From: Pyrinomonadaceae bacterium
Lineage (GTDB): Bacteria > Acidobacteriota > Blastocatellia > Pyrinomonadales > Pyrinomonadaceae
Length of the DNA: 64,000 nt
Direction of reading: 5' to 3'
NCBI GenBank assembly: GCA_021228405.1
Contig: JAJQRF010000001.1
Coordinates: 1 to 64,000 of the forward strand
Part shown: positions 17,410 to 26,676 of the stretch, in pieces
How positions within the stretch are numbered: the stretch's first letter is position 1
Layout: the number at the start of each line of letters is the position of its first letter
The notes under the pieces: model-generated
Databases searched by the model: none
What the model saw: the letters and a program-made list of their open reading frames with translations, nothing else
What the model was told of the DNA's origin: nothing
Translations under genes and position numbers: made by a program

Positions 17410-18648
17410 ATGAGTTCGGAACAAGATTTAGTTCTCGGCGCGGTCAGACAAAAAGACGCGACCAAAAAACAAAGCATTTTGCAGAAACTTTTCGCCGTTT
17501 GGTTTGACGCGTTCGTTTACAATCAAATCTGGGAAGACCCGCGAGTCGATCTGCAAGCCTTGAAATTAGACGAAAATTCGCGCGTCGTGACGATCTCTTC
17601 GGGCGGCTGTAACGCGCTCAATTATTTGCTCGAAAATCCCGAATCAGTCACCGCCGTCGATCTCAATCGGCATCATATTTACCTGCTCAATCTAAAGATC
17701 GCCGCGCTCAAATCCTTGCCCGCTTACGAAGACTTTTTCGGCTTTTTCGGTTACGGCAAAAGCGAAAAAAACATCGCCAACTACGAAAAATTCGTCGCGC
17801 CTGCGCTGGATGCCGACACGCGCAAATTTTGGGAATCGAATTCGGGATTGAGCAAAATCCGTCACGGCAAACGCATCAATTTTTTCAAAAAAGGCGGGCT
17901 TTACGAACATTCGCGCAACGGTTATTTTCTGCGTTTTTTCCATAAATTCTCGCATCTTCTCGGATTGAAACCAGAAGAAGTCTTAAAAGCGAAAACGGCG
18001 GAAGAACAGAAAAAACTCTATGCGAAATACATCGACCCGTTTTTCGATACGTTCTTTATCAAAACCGTCGGCAAATTGCCTGTGACGATGTTCGGCTTGG
18101 GAATCCCGCCTCAGCAATACGACGAATTGAAGAAGGATTTAAGCGAAAACACCAGCATTATCGACGTTTACCGCGAACGCACGAAACGCCTTGCGACCGA
18201 TTATCCGATCTACGAGAACTACTTTGCATGGCAGGCTTTTGCCCGCAAATACGACACCGAAAACCGTCAGGCGATTCCCGAATATCTAAAGCAGGAAAAC
18301 TACGAGAAACTAAAAGCGAACGCCGAAAAGATAAACACGAAAATCGGTTCGATCACGGACGAGATCAAAAACAAACCGCAAAACGCGTTCAATCGTTTCA
18401 TCTTTTTGGACGCGCAGGATTGGATGAATTCCGAAACAATGACCGATCTTTGGAAGTCAATTTCAGAAAAGGGCGAAAAAGATTCACGGATAATTTTCCG
18501 AACCGCCGGCGCAAGCTCGCCGATCGAAACGAATTTACCGAAAGATTTGTGCGAAAAATTCGTTTACGAAAAAGAGTTTTCAAAAGAACTTTTCAAACAA
18601 GACCGCGCTTCGATCTACGGCGGATTTCATTTATATTTGCTGAAATAA
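17410..18648 (+). CDS. btaA: BtaA-like S-adenosylmethionine:diacylglycerol 3-amino-3-carboxypropyltransferase
   Basis: 412 residues of the DUF3419/BtaA family, close to the family's usual length. BtaA moves the aminocarboxypropyl group of S-adenosylmethionine to diacylglycerol, the first step to the betaine lipid DGTS. The start FAVWFDAFVYNQIWEDPRVDLQAL and the SAM-binding stretch VVTISSGGCNALNYLL followed by VTAVDLNRHHIYLLNLK are typical. The end (FLDAQDWM...IIFRTAGASSPIE) fits the second half of the family. It is followed after 2 bases by an NTF2-like gene and then a methyltransferase of the BtaB type, which supports the assignment. Betaine lipids commonly replace phospholipids under low phosphate. 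Confidence 0.85.
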   Translation: MSSEQDLVLGAVRQKDATKKQSILQKLFAVWFDAFVYNQIWEDPRVDLQALKLDENSRVVTISSGGCNALNYLLENPESVTAVDLNRHHIYLLNLKIAALKSLPAYEDFFGFFGYGKSEKNIANYEKFVAPALDADTRKFWESNSGLSKIRHGKRINFFKKGGLYEHSRNGYFLRFFHKFSHLLGLKPEEVLKAKTAEEQKKLYAKYIDPFFDTFFIKTVGKLPVTMFGLGIPPQQYDELKKDLSENTSIIDVYRERTKRLATDYPIYENYFAWQAFARKYDTENRQAIPEYLKQENYEKLKANAEKINTKIGSITDEIKNKPQNAFNRFIFLDAQDWMNSETMTDLWKSISEKGEKDSRIIFRTAGASSPIETNLPKDLCEKFVYEKEFSKELFKQDRASIYGGFHLYLLK

Positions 18649-18650
18649 AT

Positions 18651-19115
18651 ATGGAAAACGAACAATTAATTCGCACATTTTACGAAGCATTTGCGCGAAA
18701 CGATGCCGGGGCGATGGTCGCGTGTTACCACGACCGAATAGAGTTTTCCGATCTGGCGTTCGGTTCGTTGAAGGGCGAAGACGCGAAAAATATGTGGCGA
18801 ATGCTCGTCGAACGCGCCAAGGGAAATATTAAAATCGCGTTTTCAAATGTTGCCGCAGACGGCGAAAAAGGCTCGGCTGATTGGGTTGCGGATTACGCTT
18901 TCAGCAAAACAGGCAGACAGGTTCATAACGAAATTCACGCCGAATTTGAATTTAAGGACGGTAAAATCTTTCGCCATCACGACACATTCGACATTTGGAA
19001 ATGGTCGAAACAGGCATTAGGTCTAAGCGGAACTTTGCTCGGTTGGTCAAGCTTTATGCAAAATAAAATCCGCCAAAGCGCGCTCGAATTGCTCAGAGAA
19101 TACGGCAAAAAATAA
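18651..19115 (+). CDS. NTF2-like (SnoaL-type) protein inside the betaine-lipid cluster
   Basis: 154 residues from the ATG at 18651, two bases after the btaA stop. ENEQLIRTFYEAFARNDAGAMVACYHDRIEFSD, then WRMLVERAKGNIKI and HAEFEFKDGKIFRHHDTFDIWKW, is the NTF2/SnoaL alpha+beta barrel pattern. The fold serves enzymes and binding proteins of many kinds, so no reaction can be named. Its tight packing between btaA and the methyltransferase gene suggests co-translation, and perhaps a role in handling a lipid intermediate. Confidence 0.8.
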   Translation: MENEQLIRTFYEAFARNDAGAMVACYHDRIEFSDLAFGSLKGEDAKNMWRMLVERAKGNIKIAFSNVAADGEKGSADWVADYAFSKTGRQVHNEIHAEFEFKDGKIFRHHDTFDIWKWSKQALGLSGTLLGWSSFMQNKIRQSALELLREYGKK

Positions 19116-19116
19116 A

Positions 19117-19803
19117 GTGAGTTCCAAACCGATCCAAAATCCGAAATCCAAAACCCAAAATCCTTTCGAGAAAATGGATAAAATGTATCGTCACCAACGA
19201 TACTTTTACGATCTGACGCGTAAATATTATCTGCTCGGACGCGACAAGCTGATCGCGGAAATGAAGATTTCCGACGGTGAAAACATTCTCGAAATCGGGT
19301 GCGGGACGGCGCGAAACTTGATAATTCTCGCCGAAAAATATCCGGAAGCCAACTTTTTCGGACTCGACGCTTCGGCGGAAATGCTCAAAACCGCGCAATC
19401 TAAGATCGATGCGAAAAACATCAAAAATATCACGCTTAAAACCGCGCTCGCCGATGATTTCAGGTTCGATAAAACCTTTGCTCTGAACGCAAAATTTGAT
19501 GCGATATTTTTCAGTTACGCCGTTTCGATCATTCCGCCATGGAAAGAATCGATTGAAAATGCGCTCGAAAATCTGAAAACGGGCAAGACGCTTTACATTG
19601 TCGATTTCTACGATCAAGCCGATCTGCCGAAATGGTTTCGTAAATTATTGACTTCGTGGCTCAAACAATTTCACGTTAAATATCCCGAAGAGTTACTGCC
19701 GTTTCTGGAAGATTTAGAAAAGAAAGGTATCGGAAAATTAAACATCAAACCGCTCTATAAAAGGTATTCGGTTCTCATCGAACTGCTTAAAGTCGTGAAA
19801 TAA
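19117..19803 (+). CDS. btaB: BtaB-like S-adenosylmethionine-dependent methyltransferase
   Basis: Up to 228 residues from GTG 19117. A start at ATG 19174 (MDKMYRHQRYFYDLTRKYYLLGRD) is also possible and would remove 19 residues encoded by a low-complexity run of CCAAAATCC-type repeats. Motif I is ILEIGCGTARNLIILAEKYP, followed by FFGLDASAEML. BtaB trimethylates the amino group of the homoserine lipid to complete DGTS. The assignment rests on the family resemblance and on its position two genes after btaA. Confidence 0.75.
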   Translation: MSSKPIQNPKSKTQNPFEKMDKMYRHQRYFYDLTRKYYLLGRDKLIAEMKISDGENILEIGCGTARNLIILAEKYPEANFFGLDASAEMLKTAQSKIDAKNIKNITLKTALADDFRFDKTFALNAKFDAIFFSYAVSIIPPWKESIENALENLKTGKTLYIVDFYDQADLPKWFRKLLTSWLKQFHVKYPEELLPFLEDLEKKGIGKLNIKPLYKRYSVLIELLKVVK

Positions 19804-20174
19804 TTGATGAATTATGCCACAACCCGGCGCAATAGTTGATGAATTATGCCACAAATCTCTCTGACTGACCTTAATTCTTTCTAAACCTGCTATTTTTTTA
19901 TTCATATCCATTTTTTTGCAGATTTAATTATTTTTTTGTAAAGATTCTATTTATTTTTCAATTGGATATATTCCGCTCATCTCCCGGATGCGGTTCAGCT
20001 TATACCTTTATAACTATTATCTAAACTTATGCTTTTTGTCGATTTAGCTTAACGCTTCCGTCTGCCGCAATGAATTAACTCCCTGTTAGGAATAGCTATT
20101 GCTTAGATAACAATAGATTATACCCGGCAATACTTTTAGAAGAGTATATTTATCAAAAGCACAAGGAGACAAAA
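19804..20174. other. Intergenic region with a 19-bp direct repeat
   Basis: TTGATGAATTATGCCACAA occurs twice, at 19804-19822 and 19836-19854, 32 bases apart. The rest is AT-rich and must hold the promoter of the receptor gene at 20175, which has the ribosome-binding site AAGGAG. I see no gene. Confidence 0.55.
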
Positions 20175-23100
20175 ATGAAAACTATTGTTTTTACAATATT
20201 ACTTTCGGTCGTTCTTGTTTTGAGCGGAGCCAGTTCCGTTTCGGCTCAATCAACAACAGGATCGCTATCGGGAGTGGTCACGGATCAGCAGCAGGCGGTC
20301 GTGGCAAACGCAACCGTTACCGTCAAAAATACCGACACGGGTTTTACGCGAAACGGTCAAACCGATGGTGAAGGACGTTACAGATTTGTAAATTTACCGA
20401 TCGGTTCGTATGAAGTAACGGTCGAAGCTTCAAACTTTTCAAAATATGTGCAAACCGGCATTACATTGCTTGTCAATCAGGATGCGGTCGTCAATGCCGA
20501 ATTGAAAGCCGGAGGAGTTCAGGAAGTAGTCACGGTTACGGAAAACGCTTCGCTCTTAAACACTACGACCGCAGAGGTAAGCACACGGTTTGATGAAAAA
20601 CGCCTCTCCGAGCTTCCGATCGCACCAAACAGAAACGTTTACAATGTTTTATTGTCGGTTCCCGGTATCAGCCAGTTAAGTTCGGGGCAGACGGGTTTTG
20701 CCAACGGTATCAGTTTCTCGTCGAACGGCGGACGTTTGCGCTCAAACAACTTTATGCTCGACGGTCAGGACATAAATGACCCGAGCGTTTCAGGCGGACA
20801 GATCGCTATCAACAATCCCGATGCGATCGGCGAAGTTCGTATCATTACCAACCAGTTTTTGGCAGAATACGGACGCAATTCGGGTGCGGTCGTTAATTTC
20901 GTCGGTAAATCGGGAACGAATCAGTTTCACGGTTCGGGATTCATTTTTCACAACAATGAAAATTTCAATGCCTGCAGTAATCTAGACAAGCAAGCCGGAT
21001 TTTGTAATGAAAATTCGACCATCGAATCGAGAAGAAAAGCTCCGCTGAGAAAAGAATTTCAATACGGATTTACCATCGGCGGTCCGTTACATTTTTTCAA
21101 TTTCGGTGACGGCGGTCCGAGTTTTATTGACGGAAGAGACCGCACTTTCTTTTTCGGCGACTATCAACGCTGGACAGATCGTCAATTAGGTTCGGGAACC
21201 ACGATCAACGGTGCTCCGACTGCCGCAGGACGCGCAATATTACAGCAATTTGCCAATCGCCCGCAGGTTGCCGCACTACTCCGATTTTTACCTGAAGGCG
21301 CGCCCAACGGTCAGACAAGGAGCTTCGTGGTCAACGGCATAACTTATAATGTCCCGCTCGGCAATATCACCGGCTCATCTTCGGTTAAATTCGACTCGAA
21401 TCAAGGTTCGGTGCGCGTCGATCACAGATTTAACGATAAGAATTTGATGTATGGACGCTATCGATTTGATAACAACACTTCGTCCGGCACGGGTCAGGTT
21501 ACTCCGGCAGGTTTGACGACTTTCGTTCCGACCAAAACCAAAGCCGCAACGGTTGCTTTAAACTCGGTGCTGACCAGCAAATTGTCAAACGAACTTCGCA
21601 TATCGTGGTCACGCTTTGATTCGACCACCACGGCTGACGATCCGTCTTCGGAATCGATTCCTTCGATCGAAATTTCCGAACTCGGTTTGACGGGCTTCAA
21701 CGCCGCCGCCAGCCGTACCGCCATCGGATTAGCGGTAAATCTGCCGCAATTCCGCATCAATGACACATATCAAATTCAAAACTCATTGAGCTATACAACC
21801 GGGGTTCATAATTTCAAATTCGGCGTTGACCTGCGCAGAACGGATGTCAAGAGCTTCTTTATTCCGACGGTTCGCGGACGTTTGGCATACACGACACTGC
21901 AAAGCTACATCGACGACGTTGCCCAAACTGCGACGATCAATCTTCCGCTCAGGGGCGGCGATCAGATCGGTTTCTATCGCTGGAAGGAATTCTACGCATT
22001 TGCGCAGGATGAATGGCGGCTTGCGTCGAATTTTACTTTGACGCTCGGCGTGCGCTACGAGTATCCCGGCGATTCGTTCAGCTATCTTAAAGATGCAAGT
22101 GCACGAATCGTCGCGGCAAACGGAAACGATCCGCGTTTCGCGCTTACGCCCGTTCCTGAAGCGGACAAAAACAATATTATGCCGAGAATCGGGTTTAACT
22201 GGAATCCGCGAACAAGCGATAAAGGCATTCTCGGATTTTTTACCGGCGGGGATAAATTGGTTTTGCGCGGCGGATATTCACGCACTTACGACGCAAACTA
22301 TATCAACCTGAATCTGAACGTGGCAGGCGGATTTCCGTATGTTGCTTCGATCACATTTCCGGCGGCAAACGCTTTCGTAAACGTGACGACCGCGACGGCT
22401 CCGAACGTTACGAATCCGAATTCCCTGACCAGAACGGTGGTCGGTTCCGATTTCCGCGCGCCTGCGACCGATCAGTTTTCGTTTGAAGCACAGCGCGAAC
22501 TGAGTTCCGATCTGGTTATGAAGGTCGGTTATATCCGCACTCGCGGAACGGGTTTGTTCCAGACCGTCGACGGCAATCCGCGCACGATCTGCCCGACCGG
22601 AACGGCAACCAATCCTTGTCCGCGCGTCGATCCGAGCCGCGGCATTATTCGCCTTCGTGCGAATACCGCAAACTCAGTTTACGATGCGTTGCAGACGAGT
22701 TTGGAAAAACGTCTGAGCAGAAATTTCAGTGCCGGGATCAATTACACGTTCAGCACTTTCATTGATACGGCATCGGAAACATTCAACCCGTCGAATGCCG
22801 AGGTCGCAGTTGCTCAGGATTCATTCAACTTAAGAGGCGACCGCGCACGTTCGAGCTTTGACCGTCCGCATCGTCTTTCGGGAAATGCCGTTTACGAGCT
22901 TCCGTTTTACCGCTCTCAGAATGGATTTATCGGAAAACTTCTCGGCGGTTATCAGTTCAACTCGTTCTTTACGGTTCAGAGCGGCGCACCGTTTACGGTC
23001 TTAAACGGTTCCGATCCTGCCGGAGCATTAAACGGTATCGATAGCCTGGTCGGAAACGCGATTCGTCCGAATCTGGTCACGAATATGAATCTTTCGAGTA

Positions 23101-23438
23101 TGTCGATTCCCGAGATTCTCGCGGCTTGCGGCACGCCGACGACGGCAAACCGCTGCCCCGCGTTGTTCAGTTTGACAACTCAGGCGCAACGGGTCGGAAA
23201 CGCGGGACGCAACATCATCCGCGCCCAACGGCTGGCTTTGGTCGATTTCGGTATCATCAAAAATACGCAAATCTCCGAAAACGTCCGTTTTCAGGTTCGT
23301 GCGGATATGTTCAACGCCCTTAACGAACGCAACTTCGGCGTTCCCGAAGGTCGCGTCAATGCCCCGAATTTCCTTAATCAATGGGCAACGAACGGCGGAA
23401 ACCGTCGAATTATCTTAGGTGCAAGATTGGTTTTCTAA
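20175..23438 (+). CDS. Oar-like TonB-dependent receptor with carboxypeptidase-regulatory domain
   Basis: 1087 residues. A signal peptide (about 1-24, ending SAQ) is followed by a carboxypeptidase-regulatory-like beta sandwich, about 30-115 (GSLSGVVTDQQQAVVANATVTVKNTDTG). Next come a plug domain, about 120-250 (RNVYNVLLSVPGISQ, FMLDGQDINDPS, NQFLAEYGRNSGAVVNFVGKSGTN), and a long outer-membrane barrel ending ILGARLVF. This is the Oar/SusC-like type expanded in Acidobacteriota, used for uptake of large substrates or for adhesion. The substrate is unknown. The gene stands alone between a long leader region and a strong terminator. A related gene of similar build lies at 40483. Confidence 0.9.
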   Translation: MKTIVFTILLSVVLVLSGASSVSAQSTTGSLSGVVTDQQQAVVANATVTVKNTDTGFTRNGQTDGEGRYRFVNLPIGSYEVTVEASNFSKYVQTGITLLVNQDAVVNAELKAGGVQEVVTVTENASLLNTTTAEVSTRFDEKRLSELPIAPNRNVYNVLLSVPGISQLSSGQTGFANGISFSSNGGRLRSNNFMLDGQDINDPSVSGGQIAINNPDAIGEVRIITNQFLAEYGRNSGAVVNFVGKSGTNQFHGSGFIFHNNENFNACSNLDKQAGFCNENSTIESRRKAPLRKEFQYGFTIGGPLHFFNFGDGGPSFIDGRDRTFFFGDYQRWTDRQLGSGTTINGAPTAAGRAILQQFANRPQVAALLRFLPEGAPNGQTRSFVVNGITYNVPLGNITGSSSVKFDSNQGSVRVDHRFNDKNLMYGRYRFDNNTSSGTGQVTPAGLTTFVPTKTKAATVALNSVLTSKLSNELRISWSRFDSTTTADDPSSESIPSIEISELGLTGFNAAASRTAIGLAVNLPQFRINDTYQIQNSLSYTTGVHNFKFGVDLRRTDVKSFFIPTVRGRLAYTTLQSYIDDVAQTATINLPLRGGDQIGFYRWKEFYAFAQDEWRLASNFTLTLGVRYEYPGDSFSYLKDASARIVAANGNDPRFALTPVPEADKNNIMPRIGFNWNPRTSDKGILGFFTGGDKLVLRGGYSRTYDANYINLNLNVAGGFPYVASITFPAANAFVNVTTATAPNVTNPNSLTRTVVGSDFRAPATDQFSFEAQRELSSDLVMKVGYIRTRGTGLFQTVDGNPRTICPTGTATNPCPRVDPSRGIIRLRANTANSVYDALQTSLEKRLSRNFSAGINYTFSTFIDTASETFNPSNAEVAVAQDSFNLRGDRARSSFDRPHRLSGNAVYELPFYRSQNGFIGKLLGGYQFNSFFTVQSGAPFTVLNGSDPAGALNGIDSLVGNAIRPNLVTNMNLSSMSIPEILAACGTPTTANRCPALFSLTTQAQRVGNAGRNIIRAQRLALVDFGIIKNTQISENVRFQVRADMFNALNERNFGVPEGRVNAPNFLNQWATNGGNRRIILGARLVF

Positions 23439-23454
23439 TCTGACCGAAAATAAT

Positions 23455-23490
23455 AAAAAAAGGACAGCATCGACGGCTGTCCTTTTTTTT
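23455..23490. terminator. Bidirectional terminator between convergent genes
   Basis: AAAGGACAGC and GCTGTCCTTT pair around a short loop. A-rich sequence lies before and T-rich sequence after, so it can serve both the receptor gene (plus) and the EamA gene (minus). Confidence 0.88.
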
Positions 23491-23527
23491 ATTACAAATT
23501 CCAGATCGATTCAATCCAAAATCGTTT

Positions 23528-24364
23528 TCATTTTTTGCGTCCGAAGATCGCCAGCGCAACGCCGCCGAGAATCAGACAACTGGCAGATATTAAACGAAAA
23601 GACAAATTTTCGCCGAGAAACAGAACGCCGCCGAGCGCGGCGAGTGCGGGAACCGATATTTGCAAAATTCCGGCGCGTGTCGCGGTGTGAAATTTGAGAA
23701 TTGCATACCAGGCGACGTAACCGATGCCCGAAGCGACCGCGCCGGACAAGACCGCGAGCAAAATTCCCTTTGACGATAGATGCGTTTGCGGTAAAAAGAG
23801 CAACAAAACCGGGACGGCAAAAGGAACGGAACGCAAAAAATTTCCTGCTGTGTCGGCGATCGGGTTCGTGCTGTTTCTTCCGTTCAGCGTGTAAAATCCC
23901 CACGCAACTCCGGCGGAAAACATCAGCACGGAACTGAGCAACGGCGGCGCGGAAAGTCCCGGAAGGATAAGGTAGATCAAACCGCCGAAGGCAAGCACGA
24001 AGCCGAACCATTCCAGACGATGCGGACGTTCACCTTTGTAAAGTGCGGCGGCGATGAGCGTAAACTGGACGGTTCCGAACAAGACCAACGCGCCGTTTCC
24101 AGTCGTCAAACTGACGTAAGCAAACGAAAAACAGATCGCGTATAAAAACAAATAAAAGGCTGATGACCAGTTTCCGCTTTTGAATCGGGATTTGTCCCGA
24201 CTGGTAAAAAAGTTGATGAAAAACAGCATTACCGCGCCCGCCACGAGCCTGATCGCCGTAAACGAAGCGGCATCTATTTCGTCCGTTTTGAGCGCGAGGC
24301 GGCACAGGATCGAATTGAGCGCGAAACAGACGAGCGCGAAGATTGTCGTTAAAAATAGTTTCAC
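23528..24364 (-). CDS. EamA-family transporter (drug/metabolite exporter type)
   Basis: 278 residues starting with GTG at 24364. The GTGA there overlaps the stop of the upstream acyltransferase gene by 4 bases, which suggests translational coupling. Ten hydrophobic segments in two homologous halves (e.g. FLTTIFALVCFALNSILCRLAL and VLMFSAGVAWGFYTLNGR) match the EamA repeat. The second half ends ALGGVLFLGENLSFRLISASCLILGGVALAIF, typical of the family. An inner-membrane exporter of small molecules is likely. Coupling to an acyltransferase gene is unusual and gives no clear substrate. Confidence 0.85.
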   Translation of the reverse strand: MKLFLTTIFALVCFALNSILCRLALKTDEIDAASFTAIRLVAGAVMLFFINFFTSRDKSRFKSGNWSSAFYLFLYAICFSFAYVSLTTGNGALVLFGTVQFTLIAAALYKGERPHRLEWFGFVLAFGGLIYLILPGLSAPPLLSSVLMFSAGVAWGFYTLNGRNSTNPIADTAGNFLRSVPFAVPVLLLFLPQTHLSSKGILLAVLSGAVASGIGYVAWYAILKFHTATRAGILQISVPALAALGGVLFLGENLSFRLISASCLILGGVALAIFGRKK

Positions 24365-25932
24365 TTTTCGTTTTCCACGAGTTCGCCGATCTCTTTTTGC
24401 AAAGTTTGGCGTTGAACAAGAAGCCTTAAAAATAAAGCGCGCTGGCGAAACAAAAGCCACGCGGATTTTATCCAGATATTCAAATCTATCAGCGTTTCCG
24501 ACGAACGAAGCGCGATGTAGCCGCACAGGATCGTCAGCGGAATCGACAAAAGCGCGATCTGCCAACCGTAAAAATACAGAAAAACACCTGCCGAGATCAG
24601 CCACGTGAGCGGCATAAAGATCATCGCGGCGAGGATTTTCGAGGTCGAACCGGCGGCATCGACATCGTGCGTCGTGACGGTTTGACCGAGCAGATTCGAG
24701 AAAACGTAAGCGGGCGAATGAATGACCGCGCCGAGAAGCGCGAACGGTGCGAGAATTATCAAAACCAACACGCGCAGAATCAAATATCTGAAAACATACG
24801 CGGTCGGATGCTGTAAGACCGAAAGGCTTTCCGCCGTCACGCCGCTGGCTTCGAGTTTTGCTTCGTAGCGTTCGATGCGTTCGTTGAGTTCGCGCATTTT
24901 TTGCGGGTCGTTTTGGGCTAAGAGTTCGTATTTTTTCGCCAAATCCTGCAAACGTCCGAACGAACGCGTGAGCGTATCCTTGAACAAAAGATTTTCGTAA
25001 ACCGATGAAAACAACGCTTCGGCTTTGAGAATCGCGTCGAGTTCGTTTTGCGATTCGAGGTTGAGCGTCACGTTTCGGAGCGCGTTTTCGATCTTTGCGT
25101 TGAGCGCGTAAACGGCTTCGCGCGGCGGTTCGCCGTTTTCATCGAGTGCAACGGGTTCGACCTCGATGATCTCGCCGTAACGAATCAACGCTTCGCTCCG
25201 AAACGAAGTTTTCGAGGTGTAATACAAACCGACAGCCATCAATTTGAGAGATTTTGGATTTTGGATTTTGGATTTTGGATTTGAAGAAAGTTGAGCATTG
25301 CCTGACTCTAAAACACCCGCTGACTCGGAAGATATTGACAAATTCACAGTTTCGCCGTGTCCCTGCGTCTCCTCTTCTCCTCTTTTCCTCTTCTCCTCTT
25401 CTTTCCCGAATCCCAACGCGCCGAGCGCGATGCGTGCCGCGCCGGTTTTGAGCGGTTGAAGTTTGGTTTCGTTGTGCGAGATTCCCTCGGGGAAAATGGC
25501 GATACAGCGGTTTTGCGCGAGCAATTCGTAGCAATTTTGAAAGGTTTGGACGTTTTTCCGCATATCGCCCGTTGCATCGACGCGCCGGAAGACGGGCAGA
25601 ATCTCGAACATACGGAGCAAATATCCGGCAACGGGAATGTCGAAAAGCGTCGATTTGGCAAGAAACGAAACGCGCCGTGCGAGCGAAACGAAAACGAGCG
25701 CGGGATCGACCAAGCCGTTCGGGTGATTGAGCACGAAGATCAACGCTCCGTCCTTCGGCACTTTTTCGACATTGACGGCTTCGATACGGCGAAAGAAAAG
25801 CCGCAGAGCGATGCTGATAACGGCGTGCAGAACGCGCCTAACGAACGAACCTTTGCCCAGAAAGATCATCTGCCAAAGGCTCAAAACCCTGACGCTTTCG
25901 ATTTTTTCGCTGTCGTAAACTTCCCTTTTCAT
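24361..25932 (-). CDS. PlsC-like phospholipid/glycerol acyltransferase with a repeat-derived insert
   Basis: 523 residues. The acyltransferase domain (about 45-260) has the HX4D catalytic motif as NHPNGLVDP and the substrate motif FPEGISHNE. It should transfer acyl groups to lysophosphatidic acid or a similar acceptor at the inner membrane. The C-terminal half has a helical stretch and two to three membrane spans (LVLIILAPFALLGAVI and a second hydrophobic pair). Between the FPEG motif and the rest of the domain, about residues 180-228, is a low-complexity insert. Part of it is encoded by tandem 7-base repeats (TTTTGGA type at 25249-25283) and part by a C/T-rich run (25366-25405). Confidence 0.82.
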   Translation of the reverse strand: MKREVYDSEKIESVRVLSLWQMIFLGKGSFVRRVLHAVISIALRLFFRRIEAVNVEKVPKDGALIFVLNHPNGLVDPALVFVSLARRVSFLAKSTLFDIPVAGYLLRMFEILPVFRRVDATGDMRKNVQTFQNCYELLAQNRCIAIFPEGISHNETKLQPLKTGAARIALGALGFGKEEEKRKRGEEETQGHGETVNLSISSESAGVLESGNAQLSSNPKSKIQNPKSLKLMAVGLYYTSKTSFRSEALIRYGEIIEVEPVALDENGEPPREAVYALNAKIENALRNVTLNLESQNELDAILKAEALFSSVYENLLFKDTLTRSFGRLQDLAKKYELLAQNDPQKMRELNERIERYEAKLEASGVTAESLSVLQHPTAYVFRYLILRVLVLIILAPFALLGAVIHSPAYVFSNLLGQTVTTHDVDAAGSTSKILAAMIFMPLTWLISAGVFLYFYGWQIALLSIPLTILCGYIALRSSETLIDLNIWIKSAWLLFRQRALFLRLLVQRQTLQKEIGELVENEK

Positions 25933-25990
25933 TTGCAGATTCGATTTTACACGAATAAGAATGTTTGCCCACGAAAGACATGAAAAAATT

Positions 25991-26080
25991 GAACGCGGAT
26001 TTGGCGAATAAGGCGGATGAACGCAGATTTTTTATTAAATTTATCCGCGCTGATTCGCCCAATCTACCAAATCCGCGCTC
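25991..26080. repeat. Inverted-repeat element, GAACGCGGATT family, copy 1
   Basis: GAACGCGGATTTGGCGAAT at the left end and the inverted ATTCGCCC...AAATCCGCGCTC at the right end form an imperfect long hairpin of about 90 bases. Copies of the same family lie at 44628-44698 and 51998-52087. It occupies the spacer between the acyltransferase and RraB-like genes. Confidence 0.7.
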
Positions 26081-26190
26081 ATCTTTTTTTCGCTCTTTTC
26101 GTTTCTTTCGCAGGCAAAATCCTAAAATCTTCCCGAAAAAAAAGTCCGAAACGAATTCCGAACTTTTAACTTTTAATTTTGAATTTTGAA

Positions 26191-26592
26191 TTATAATTCT
26201 TCGTCTTCCTCGTCCTCTTCGTCGTAATCGCCGACTTCGCCGAACTCCCAACCGTCGTAGGTTTCGATCTCGTATTCGTCGGCGAGTTTTTGAAATTCGA
26301 CGTTTCTCTGCGCCAATGATTCGGGCGTGTGAATTTCCACTTTATCGATGTGGAGCAGATATTCGCCCGTCGATTCGTTGGTTTCCTCGTCGCCGAGCTC
26401 GAAAATATCGACGAAATCGTAGCCTTCCGCGTCGAGATGTTCGCCGAGTTTTTCGAGTTTATCAACGTCCTTATCGACAAAGTAATAGCTGAACAGCATT
26501 TCTTCGTCGAGATTCCAGCCGTCTTCCGTTTTCGCGGCATTAAAAAGTTCGTTAATGCCTTCCAATTGTGATTCCACGTTTCTGAATTCCAT
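26191..26592 (-). CDS. RraB-family (ribonuclease E inhibitor-like) protein
   Basis: 133 residues from the ATG at 26592. A longer frame upstream runs through a repeat element and is not credible. The pattern MLFSYYFVDKDVDKLEKLGEHLDAEGYDFVDI, then IDKVEIHTPESLAQRNVEFQKLADEYEIETYDGWE, matches RraB-like proteins, which in gammaproteobacteria bind RNase E and modulate RNA decay. Outside that group the role is not established. The last 12 residues are almost all Asp/Glu. No strong ribosome-binding site is seen. Confidence 0.75.
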   Translation of the reverse strand: MEFRNVESQLEGINELFNAAKTEDGWNLDEEMLFSYYFVDKDVDKLEKLGEHLDAEGYDFVDIFELGDEETNESTGEYLLHIDKVEIHTPESLAQRNVEFQKLADEYEIETYDGWEFGEVGDYDEEDEEDEEL

Positions 26593-26610
26593 AATTTTTG
26601 TTATAAATTT

Positions 26611-26673
26611 TGAGTCCCTGCTTCGGCAGGCTGAATGCTTTCGCAAACGCCGCCTGAAGGCGGGACTCTGAAC
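26611..26673. repeat. Inverted-repeat element, GAGTCCCGC family, copy 1
   Basis: GAGTCCCTGC at the left and GCGGGACTCTGAAC at the right are inverted ends of a hairpin of about 63 bases. The 26 bases 26648-26673 are repeated exactly, inverted, at 39141-39166. A third, more diverged member is at 28162-28231. Confidence 0.72.
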
Positions 26674-26676
26674 TTT

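Noticed and set aside
18228-18650. Longer N-terminus for the NTF2-like protein
   Set aside because: The in-frame extension overlaps btaA in another frame; the ATG at 18651 directly after the btaA stop starts the domain.
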